A stretch of DNA of 15,516 nucleotides, taken from an uncultured Bacillota bacterium (GTDB lineage Bacteria; Bacillota_I; Bacilli_A; RFN20; CAG-449). The DNA lies in the NCBI GenBank assembly GCA_905204225.1, contig CAJKZK010000032.1:1-15516 (forward strand), read 5' to 3'. This document shows, in pieces, positions 6,859 to 13,834 of the stretch. The notes under the pieces are model-generated. The model made no database searches. It had not been told where the DNA came from and saw only the letters and a program-made list of their open reading frames with translations. Position numbers and translations under genes: made by a program. Position 1 is the stretch's first letter. Each line of letters opens with the position of its first letter.

Positions 6859-7080
6859 TTATTTTTCTTTTTTTAACAAATTAATAATTAAATACACTAA
6901 AGTTATAATTGTAGAAATTAATGATACAAAAAATGTTATCAAAGAAACATTATAAATAAGTCTTAAGTTACTATAAGTATATGAATCGCTAATTGAAATA
7001 TTGCTTAACGAAATTAATGAACCAATTAAAGCAACTACACTACAAAAATTCAATCCAAATATAATTTGTAATTTATTCAT
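6859..7080 (-). CDS. Small two-helix membrane protein
   Basis: A 73-residue protein with two clear hydrophobic segments (about residues 7-28 and 42-68), joined by a short polar Ser/Tyr-rich loop and ending in KKEK. The positive-inside rule places both termini in the cytoplasm. It starts eight bases after the gyrA stop, with AAAGGAG 13 bases upstream of ATG overlapping the end of gyrA. That spacing is long but usable. It is therefore likely the last gene of the yaaA-recF-gyrBA transcript. I recognise no family, and nothing in it points to a role in topology control. The clean helix pattern and ribosome binding site argue for a real gene. Confidence 0.7.
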   Translation of the reverse strand: MNKLQIIFGLNFCSVVALIGSLISLSNISISDSYTYSNLRLIYNVSLITFFVSLISTIITLVYLIINLLKKEK

Positions 7081-7088
7081 AAAAATCT

Positions 7089-9686
7089 TTATACTCCTTT
7101 ATTTTCTTCTACTTTTTCAATAACTTCTTCTGGATTAGATTCTACATTTTCATTATTTTCTACTGGAGTTTCTATATCTTCTTCTTCAGCAGGTAAAGAT
7201 GTAACAGAAGAAACAACTTCTTCATCTTTTAATTTAATAATTTTAACACCTTGAGTATTTCTACCAGAAATAGCTACTTGTTTTAATGAAGTTCTAATAA
7301 CTACACCTAATTTTGTAATAACAATAATATCTTCATCACCATTTACAGCACGTGTTGCTACTAATTTACCTGTTTTATCAGTCATATTCATAGTTATAAC
7401 ACCTTTAGTGCCTCTAGAAGTTAATCTATATTCTTCAAGTAAAGACATTTTACCAAAGCCTTTTTCTGATAATGCTAAGATATATTTACCTTCAAGTGAT
7501 GTCGTTAAAGAAATAACTTTAGTGTCATCATCTATTTCCATACCTTTAACACCAGTAGCAGATCTTCCCATGACTCTAACATCAGTTTCTTTAAATTTAA
7601 CCATTTTTCCATTATCAGCTGATAAAGAAATTAAAGCTTCGCCATTAGTAAGTTTAACATTTACTAATTCATCACCTTCACGCATAACAATTGCTTTTTT
7701 ACCACTTTGACGTATTGAATCAAATTCTAATAAAGCTGTTCTTTTTACAACACCTTCTCTAGTAGCAAAGAATAAGAATTGATTTTCATTATATTCATTA
7801 ACAGTTATAATAGATAAAATCTTTTCATTTTCTTCAAGTGGTAATAAATTTTGAATTGGTAAGCCTTTAGAAGTTCTTGAATATTCAGGAACTTGGTGAC
7901 CTCTTAAACGATAAACTTTTCCTAAATTAGAGAAGAAAAGTAAATCAGTATGAGTATGAGCATGAACAATAATAGAAATAACATCTTCTTTGTTCATTTT
8001 AGTACCAGTAATGCCTACTCCACCTCTATTTTGAACTTTAAATGTATCACTTGATAATCTTTTTATATATCCTGATTCAGTTAAAGAAATAACAATATTT
8101 TCTTGAGGTATTAAATCTTCATCATCAATATCTGCTGCTACATTAGAAATTTCTGTTCTTCTTTCATCACCATATTTTTCTTTAATTTCAAGTAATTCGT
8201 CAATTACTTTATTCAAAACATGTTCATGAGAAGATAATATATATTCAAATTTAGCAATTTCTTCTTCAAGATGTTGAATATTATTAATAATTGTTTCTTT
8301 TTCAAGACCTACTAATCTTGATAATCTCATATCAAGAATTGATTTAGTTTGAATTTCAGTAAAGCCAAATCTTTCAATCAATCTATTTTTAGCTTCATCT
8401 TGAGTTTTAGATGCTTTAATAATATCAACAACTTCATCAATATTATCTTGTGCAAGTAATAACCCTTGATAAATGTGTAATTGATCTTTATCTTTCTTTA
8501 AATCATAACGAGTTCTTCTTTCAATAACTTCGCATTGGAAAGATAAATAATCTTTTAATATTTTATCTATTGGTAAAATTTTTGGTTCACCATTAACTAA
8601 GCAAAGCATGATAATACCAAATGAAGATTGTAATTGAGTGTTTTTAAATAATTGATTGAGAATAACTTCAGGAACAACATCTCTTCTTAATTCAATAACT
8701 ACCCTTATACCTTCTTTATTTGATTCATCTCTAATTGCAGTAATTCCATCAATAATTTTATCTCTAACTAAATGACCAATACCTTCAAGCATGGTAGATT
8801 TATTGACACCATAAGGAATTTCAGTAATAACGATTCTTTTTCTATCATTACCATGTTCTTCAATTTCTGCTCTAGAACGTAAAGTAATAGAACCTTGTCC
8901 AGTTTCATACGCTTTTTTAATACCTGCTCTACCTAATATAATGCCACCAGTAGGAAAATCAGGACCATATAAATAATTTGTCATAATTTCTTCAGGAGTT
9001 AATTCAGGATTTCTTGCAAGTGCAATAATAGCATTAATAACTTCATTCATATTATGAGGAGGAATATTTGTTGCCATACCAACAGCAATACCATTAGAGC
9101 CATTTAATAATAAATTAGGGATTCTAGAAGGTAAAACAACAGGTTCTTCTTCTTCGCCATCATAATTAGGAACAAAATCTACTGTATCTTTTTTAATGTC
9201 TCTAACCATTTCTAAGCAAATTTTAGACATTCTTGCTTCTGTATAACGCATAGCTGCTGCTTCATCGCCATCAATAGAACCAAAGTTACCATGTCCATCA
9301 ATTAAAGTATATCTAATTGAGAAAGGTTGAGCTAATCTAACAAGTGCACTATAAATTGCTGAGTCACCATGTGGGTGATATTTACCCATAACATCACCAA
9401 CAATACGAGCACATTTTCTATATGGTTGATTAGGTTGCATACCTAATTCATTCATACCATAAATAATTCTTCTATGAACTGGTTTTAAACCATCTCTTAC
9501 ATCAGGAATTGCACGAGATACAATAACTGACATTGCATAATCTAGGAAAGATTGTTTTACTTCTTTTACTAATTCTCTTTCAGATAATCCAGGAACAATT
9601 CCTTCCTCAATTTCTTCAATTTCTTCATCAGTAGCAGGAGTTACTTTTTCTTCATTATCATTAATTAAATCTTTTTCTTCAGCCAT
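7089..9686 (-). CDS. gyrA: DNA gyrase subunit A
   Basis: This is the breakage-and-rejoining subunit of gyrase, which introduces negative supercoils together with GyrB. At 865 residues it has a normal length. The winged-helix domain carries GKYHPHGDSAIYS (101-113) and the catalytic Tyr148 in AAAMRYTEARM. The C-terminal six-bladed wrapping domain begins near residue 520 and contains a GyrA box, QNRGGVG (552-558), which separates it from ParC. An acidic Glu-rich tail ends the protein. The start has AAGGAGG eight bases upstream, overlapping the gyrB stop. It lies 14 bases after gyrB in the same operon. Ser113 occupies the position that is Asp87 in E. coli and usually acidic, an unusual feature in the quinolone-contact region. 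Confidence 0.98.
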   Translation of the reverse strand: MAEEKDLINDNEEKVTPATDEEIEEIEEGIVPGLSERELVKEVKQSFLDYAMSVIVSRAIPDVRDGLKPVHRRIIYGMNELGMQPNQPYRKCARIVGDVMGKYHPHGDSAIYSALVRLAQPFSIRYTLIDGHGNFGSIDGDEAAAMRYTEARMSKICLEMVRDIKKDTVDFVPNYDGEEEEPVVLPSRIPNLLLNGSNGIAVGMATNIPPHNMNEVINAIIALARNPELTPEEIMTNYLYGPDFPTGGIILGRAGIKKAYETGQGSITLRSRAEIEEHGNDRKRIVITEIPYGVNKSTMLEGIGHLVRDKIIDGITAIRDESNKEGIRVVIELRRDVVPEVILNQLFKNTQLQSSFGIIMLCLVNGEPKILPIDKILKDYLSFQCEVIERRTRYDLKKDKDQLHIYQGLLLAQDNIDEVVDIIKASKTQDEAKNRLIERFGFTEIQTKSILDMRLSRLVGLEKETIINNIQHLEEEIAKFEYILSSHEHVLNKVIDELLEIKEKYGDERRTEISNVAADIDDEDLIPQENIVISLTESGYIKRLSSDTFKVQNRGGVGITGTKMNKEDVISIIVHAHTHTDLLFFSNLGKVYRLRGHQVPEYSRTSKGLPIQNLLPLEENEKILSIITVNEYNENQFLFFATREGVVKRTALLEFDSIRQSGKKAIVMREGDELVNVKLTNGEALISLSADNGKMVKFKETDVRVMGRSATGVKGMEIDDDTKVISLTTSLEGKYILALSEKGFGKMSLLEEYRLTSRGTKGVITMNMTDKTGKLVATRAVNGDEDIIVITKLGVVIRTSLKQVAISGRNTQGVKIIKLKDEEVVSSVTSLPAEEEDIETPVENNENVESNPEEVIEKVEENKGV

Positions 9687-9700
9687 TTTCTTGTACCTCC

Positions 9701-11680
9701 TTAAATATCTAAGTTATTAACAAACTTAGCATTTTCTTTAATGAATTGTTTTCTACATAAGACATCTTCACCCATTAATTCATCAAACACTTTATCTGCT
9801 GCCATTGCATCTTCGATAGTTACTCTTATCATTTTTCTTTTTTCAGGATCCATAGTTGTTTCCCATAATTGTTCAGCATCCATTTCACCTAAACCTTTAT
9901 ATCTTTGTAATTTCAATAATTTAGAAGCTGCAGGGCCTAATTTTAATCTTAATTGATTTAATTGTTCATCATTATAACAATAATAATCTTTATTACCTCT
10001 GGAAGCTTTATATAGAGGAGGTTGAGCAATATAAATGTATCCTTGTTCAACAAGTGGTTTCATGAAACGATAGAAGAATGTTAATAAAAGAATTCTAATA
10101 TGAGAACCGTCAACATCAGCATCGGTCATGATAACTATTTTATGATATCTAATTTTTGAAACATCAAAATCATTTCCATATCCACCGCCAATAGCAATAA
10201 TCATATTACCAATTTCAGCATTAGCAAATATTCTCTTTGTTTGAGCTTTTTCAACATTAAGAATCTTACCTCTTAAAGGTAAAATAGCTTGTGTTTTTCT
10301 ATCTCTACCATTTTTAGCAGATCCACCAGCAGAATTACCTTCAACAATATATAATTCGCATTCTTCAGCATTTTTAGAAGAACAATCAGCAAGTTTACCA
10401 GGTAAAGAAGTAATATCCATACCATTTTTTCTAGTAGTTTCTCTTGCTTTTTTAGCAGCAATACGAGCATTAGCAGCTAAAGTGACTTTAGCCATAATTA
10501 ATTTTGCAGCTTTAGGGTTTTCATTTAAATATCTTTCAAGTTGTTCACCAAAAATATTAGATGTAATTGCTCTGACTTCAGAATTACCTAATTTTCCTTT
10601 AGTTTGGCCTTCATATTGAGGGTTAGGATGTTTAATAGAAATAATTGCTGTCAACCCTTCTCTAACATCATCTTGAGTTAAAGATTCATCATTATCTTTT
10701 AAGAACTTATTAGCTCTACCATATTTATTAATAACTCTTGTTAAAGCTAATCTAAATCCTTCTTCATGAGTTCCACCATCGGCAGTATTAATATTATTAC
10801 AGAATGAATAAATCATACTAGTATATGAATCATTATATTGCATTGCAATTTCAACATTAATTCCATCTTGTCTACCTTCACAATAAATGACATCATATTG
10901 ATTATCTTGAGATTCTTTATTTCTGTTTAAGTAAGTTACATATTCTCTTAAACCACCTTCATAACAGAAATCATCTTCAACAGGTTCTTCGCCTCTATCA
11001 TCTTTAACAATAATTCTTACACCTTTATTTAAAAAAGCCATTTGACGAATTCTATCTCTAATAATAGAATAATCAAATACAGTTGTTTCTTTAAAAATTT
11101 CTGCATCTGGTTTAAATGTAACAATTGTACCAGTATCATCACATGTACCAATTTGTTTTAATGGTTCAACAGTATGGCCACCATTAGCAAATTTAATATA
11201 ATAAATTCCACCATCTCTATGAACAGTAACTTCAAGCCATTCAGACAAAGCATTAACTACAGAAGCACCAACACCATGTAACCCACCAGAAACTTTATAT
11301 CCTCCACCTTCACCAAATTTACCACCTGCATGTAAAATAGTATAAACAGTTTCAACTGCAGATTTACCAGATTTAGCTACTATACCAACAGGGATACCTC
11401 TACCATTATCTTTAACAGTAATAGTATTTCCTTTATTAACAGTTACATGAATAGTATCACAATAACCAGCCAAAGCTTCATCAATTGCATTATCTACAAT
11501 TTCCCAAACGCAATGATGTAAACCAGTGCTAGAAGTAGAGCCAATATACATACCTGGTCTTTTTCTAACTGCTTCTAAGCCTTCTAAAACTTGAATATCA
11601 TTAGCGTTATAATCAGCTTTTGCTTTTTCTTCATCGGGAATAAGATTCCTAGTTTCTTTTTCTAATTCTTCATTTTCCAT
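9701..11680 (-). CDS. gyrB: DNA gyrase subunit B
   Basis: This is the ATPase subunit of gyrase, 659 residues, typical of Gram-positive GyrB without the proteobacterial insertion. The GHKL ATPase shows WEIVDNAIDEAL (Glu60 as general base, Asn64), DNGRGIP (91-97) and GGLHGVGASVVNAL (132-145). The transducer lysine is in EGQTKGKLGN (Lys361). The TOPRIM domain has IVEGNSAGGSAK (445-456), with Glu448 as metal ligand, and TDADVDGSH (519-527). The tail has QRYKGLGEM, standard for type IIA B-subunits. Asn449 replaces the usual Asp of EGDSAGG (E. coli Asp426). The start ATG overlaps the recF stop by one base (TAATG), with AGGAGGG eight bases upstream, so translation is efficient and coupled. ParE is excluded mainly by context with recF and gyrA. 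Confidence 0.98.
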   Translation of the reverse strand: MENEELEKETRNLIPDEEKAKADYNANDIQVLEGLEAVRKRPGMYIGSTSSTGLHHCVWEIVDNAIDEALAGYCDTIHVTVNKGNTITVKDNGRGIPVGIVAKSGKSAVETVYTILHAGGKFGEGGGYKVSGGLHGVGASVVNALSEWLEVTVHRDGGIYYIKFANGGHTVEPLKQIGTCDDTGTIVTFKPDAEIFKETTVFDYSIIRDRIRQMAFLNKGVRIIVKDDRGEEPVEDDFCYEGGLREYVTYLNRNKESQDNQYDVIYCEGRQDGINVEIAMQYNDSYTSMIYSFCNNINTADGGTHEEGFRLALTRVINKYGRANKFLKDNDESLTQDDVREGLTAIISIKHPNPQYEGQTKGKLGNSEVRAITSNIFGEQLERYLNENPKAAKLIMAKVTLAANARIAAKKARETTRKNGMDITSLPGKLADCSSKNAEECELYIVEGNSAGGSAKNGRDRKTQAILPLRGKILNVEKAQTKRIFANAEIGNMIIAIGGGYGNDFDVSKIRYHKIVIMTDADVDGSHIRILLLTFFYRFMKPLVEQGYIYIAQPPLYKASRGNKDYYCYNDEQLNQLRLKLGPAASKLLKLQRYKGLGEMDAEQLWETTMDPEKRKMIRVTIEDAMAADKVFDELMGEDVLCRKQFIKENAKFVNNLDI

Positions 11681-12750
11681 TAGTTAACCCTCCTGACTAA
11701 GTTATTTTCTACATTAAATAAAGATATTTTTTGATCTAAATTAAATTTAGTACCTGTAATAAATACTTGCTCAACATTTTTTAACAAGTTAATTAATTTA
11801 TTCTGATGATTATCATCAAGTTCAGATAACACATCATCAAGAATAATAATAGGCTCTTGATTGAATTTATCTTTGATCTGTTTAAACAAACTTAATTTAA
11901 GTGCTATAACAGATAATCTATTTTGACCTTGTGAGCCATATAAAGCAAGGTCTAGTGAATTATAAAGAAGTGTCAAATCATCTAAATGGATTCCAGGAAT
12001 AACAACCCTAGAAGCCCCATTATTTAAAGAAGCATAAACTTTTTCTTTTATTTTCTTTAAATAATCCCCATCATTTTTTATATTCTCTACATAAGATAAT
12101 TTAAGTAAATCTTTAGAATCTAAGAATTTTTCACTAATAAAACTTAAATTCTTGTTTAACAAATCAACAAATTCACTTCTTTTATTTTGTAAAACATATC
12201 CTCTTTTACTAAGTTCTTCTAATAATATATCTAAAGTTAAAAAATCTATTTTTTCATTTTTTAATAAATTTTTAATTTCTAGAAGATAATGATTATATTC
12301 ACTCAATAATTTTAAATATATTTTATCTTGCATTGATAAGTTTAAATCTAGGAATTTCCTTCTTTTTAGAGGAGAATCTTTAAACAATTCTGCATCTTTT
12401 GGTAAAAAGCTTATAATTTTACAAATACCAACCATTTCAGAAATTTTTTTTATTTCATTTCCATCAAGCCAAACAAATTTGCCTTCTTTAGAAATAACAA
12501 TTCTATATTCACGATCAATTTCATTTTCAAGTTGAGAAATTATAACACATGATTCATTATCAACTTTGATCATTTCTTTATCGTCATTAGTTCTAATAGA
12601 TTTACATAAAGCAAGCATGCCTATAGCCTCAACTAAAGATGTTTTACCACTTCCATTATTACCTTGAAAAAAATTTATTCCTTTTTCAAAATCCAAATCT
12701 ATTTCTGAATAATTTCTAAAATTTCTTAATTGTATTTTTTTAACCCACAT
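11680..12750 (-). CDS. recF: DNA replication and repair protein RecF
   Basis: This SMC-like ATPase recognises gapped DNA and helps load RecA with RecO and RecR. At 356 residues it is of usual length. The N-terminus MWVKKIQLRNFRNY is typical. Walker A is GNNGSGKT (30-37), the ABC-type signature is GSQGQ (272-276), and Walker B with D-loop is PIIILDDVLSELD (300-312). A coiled-coil-like middle lies between them. No ribosome binding site is evident; the ATG lies 11 bases inside the end of yaaA, so translation is probably coupled to that gene. It sits in the classic yaaA-recF-gyrB order. Confidence 0.97.
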   Translation of the reverse strand: MWVKKIQLRNFRNYSEIDLDFEKGINFFQGNNGSGKTSLVEAIGMLALCKSIRTNDDKEMIKVDNESCVIISQLENEIDREYRIVISKEGKFVWLDGNEIKKISEMVGICKIISFLPKDAELFKDSPLKRRKFLDLNLSMQDKIYLKLLSEYNHYLLEIKNLLKNEKIDFLTLDILLEELSKRGYVLQNKRSEFVDLLNKNLSFISEKFLDSKDLLKLSYVENIKNDGDYLKKIKEKVYASLNNGASRVVIPGIHLDDLTLLYNSLDLALYGSQGQNRLSVIALKLSLFKQIKDKFNQEPIIILDDVLSELDDNHQNKLINLLKNVEQVFITGTKFNLDQKISLFNVENNLVRRVN

Positions 12751-12958
12751 TTTTTTCTATCAAATAAGTTTCATCTTTTATTCTTATTTGATCTCCTGGG
12801 TAAAGCTTTCTTCCCCTTCTAGTTTCTAATATATCATTAACAAAAACTTCATTTTCTTTCAAATATATTTTTGCTTCTCCACCTGTAGAAATAACATTTT
12901 CTTTCTTTAAGACATTTTGAAGTTCAATATATTCAGTATGAATTAAAACTTTCTTCAT
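12740..12958 (-). CDS. yaaA: S4-domain RNA-binding protein YaaA
   Basis: A 72-residue protein made up almost entirely of an S4 RNA-binding fold. The hallmark stretch GGEAKIYLKENEVFVNDILE (26-45) is followed by RRGRKLYPGDQIRI (48-61). It is the homologue of the small protein encoded before recF in B. subtilis and many Firmicutes, associated with ribosome assembly. Synteny supports the call as strongly as the sequence does. The start has AAAGGAG seven bases upstream. It is the first gene of the gyrase operon here, with its own extended -10 promoter, and its 3' end overlaps recF. Confidence 0.93.
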   Translation of the reverse strand: MKKVLIHTEYIELQNVLKKENVISTGGEAKIYLKENEVFVNDILETRRGRKLYPGDQIRIKDETYLIEKNVG

Positions 12959-12993
12959 GATATACTCCTTTAACTAGATAAACTTACTATTAA

Positions 12994-13002
12994 ATTATAG
13001 CA
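12994..13002 (-). promoter_or_regulatory. yaaA: Extended -10 promoter of yaaA-recF-gyrB-gyrA
   Basis: The minus strand reads TGCTATAAT, a perfect -10 (12994-12999) with the TGn extension. It lies about 35 bases upstream of the yaaA start. The -35 position (TTTATT) is weak, which an extended -10 can offset. Its place in the only sizeable gap upstream of the operon supports it. Confidence 0.65.
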
Positions 13003-13029
13003 CTTTTATTTATTAAAATAAATAAGGAA

Positions 13030-13074
13030 GTTATTTTTAGCCATATAAAAAGATTATTTTTTAGCAAAAATAAC
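13030..13074 (-). terminator. Possible weak terminator after the hydrolase gene
   Basis: Arms GTTATTTTTAGC (13030-13041) and GCAAAAATAAC (13064-13074) pair with one bulge over a 22-base AT loop. On the minus strand only an interrupted T-rich stretch follows (CTTCCTTATTTATTTT), while on the plus strand a run of six T lies just beyond it. It probably marks the end of the permease-hydrolase transcript, with low efficiency. Confidence 0.4.
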
Positions 13075-13090
13075 CTATTTTTTCATAATA

Positions 13091-13834
13091 TCAATTAAAT
13101 TCATTTAGCATTTGTGAAAATCTATTTTTTAATTCTTCTTTTTCTTCATCAACAAGATAATAATGACCACTATTGTTTAGAACATGTATTTCAAAATCTT
13201 TATTCTTTTTTAAATCTTTTAATGCTTTATTTCTAACCAATTCATCCTTTAAGCAATGAAAACATATACAAGGAGTTTTTATTTTATCAATTACTTTTCT
13301 TGTTCTTTTTATTTCCTTAAATAAATCAAAAAATCTAGGAATCCAACCTAAATAAACAAATGGATTTTTAGACACTTCCACAGAAGTATTTTCAATTAAT
13401 ACCTTAGTCATTTCATTATGATATTTAGGATTAACAAAAGCACATTTAAAACATTCTTTTATTGTCATAAGGCCTACTTTAGGTCTTAATGGGACGTTCA
13501 AAAGAAATAATTGTTCAATAATATTATTATTTTTTAAACTTTCTAACAATCCAAACAAACACCCCATAGAATGACCCACGAATATTACTTTTTGGTTTTT
13601 ATTTTTTAAAGAAAATAATATATCACTAATTTGATTTTCCCATTTAATTAATGATGTTTTAGAAAAATCTTTTGCTTTTTTTCCATGACCATCCAAAACA
13701 ACTTTTACATAAGAAAAATTGTTACTTATCAATGGATATAAATCATTAAATCTCACAGGGCTTCCTATAATACCATGTACAAATATTATCGTATATTTAC
13801 TATCTTTTACTTCAATGTATTCACTTTTCATCAT
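13091..13834 (-). CDS. Alpha/beta hydrolase (esterase/lipase-like)
   Basis: A 247-residue cytoplasmic protein with no signal peptide and the alpha/beta-hydrolase fold. The oxyanion-hole segment is FVHGIIGSP (18-26), the nucleophile elbow is GHSMG with Ser89, the likely acid is Asp197 in KDELV, and the base is His224 in NSGHYYLV. The pattern resembles monoacylglycerol lipases and carboxylesterases; the substrate cannot be told from sequence. There is a small lid-like region at about residues 115-175. The first ATG overlaps the stop of the upstream permease by one base (TAATGATG), without a clear ribosome binding site, so the two are translationally coupled. The second ATG, one codon later, is an alternative start. 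It ends in TGA. Confidence 0.92.
   Translation of the reverse strand: MMKSEYIEVKDSKYTIIFVHGIIGSPVRFNDLYPLISNNFSYVKVVLDGHGKKAKDFSKTSLIKWENQISDILFSLKNKNQKVIFVGHSMGCLFGLLESLKNNNIIEQLFLLNVPLRPKVGLMTIKECFKCAFVNPKYHNEMTKVLIENTSVEVSKNPFVYLGWIPRFFDLFKEIKRTRKVIDKIKTPCICFHCLKDELVRNKALKDLKKNKDFEIHVLNNSGHYYLVDEEKEELKNRFSQMLNEFN

Noticed and set aside
7408..7710. Plus-strand open frame of 100 codons rich in Ser, Leu and Pro
   Set aside because: Antisense to the gyrA C-terminal domain; its composition follows from the complementary codons of gyrA.
9741..9956. Plus-strand open frame of 71 codons
   Set aside because: Antisense to the conserved end of gyrB; no ribosome binding site or recognisable domain.
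10273..10470. Minus-strand Leu/Lys-rich frame of 65 codons
   Set aside because: Out-of-frame shadow within the gyrB TOPRIM region.
587..13093. Possible Mollicutes genetic code (TGA as Trp)
   Set aside because: The Trp codons checked are TGG, no in-frame TGA interrupts the long genes, and nrdG and the hydrolase end in TGA at sensible places.
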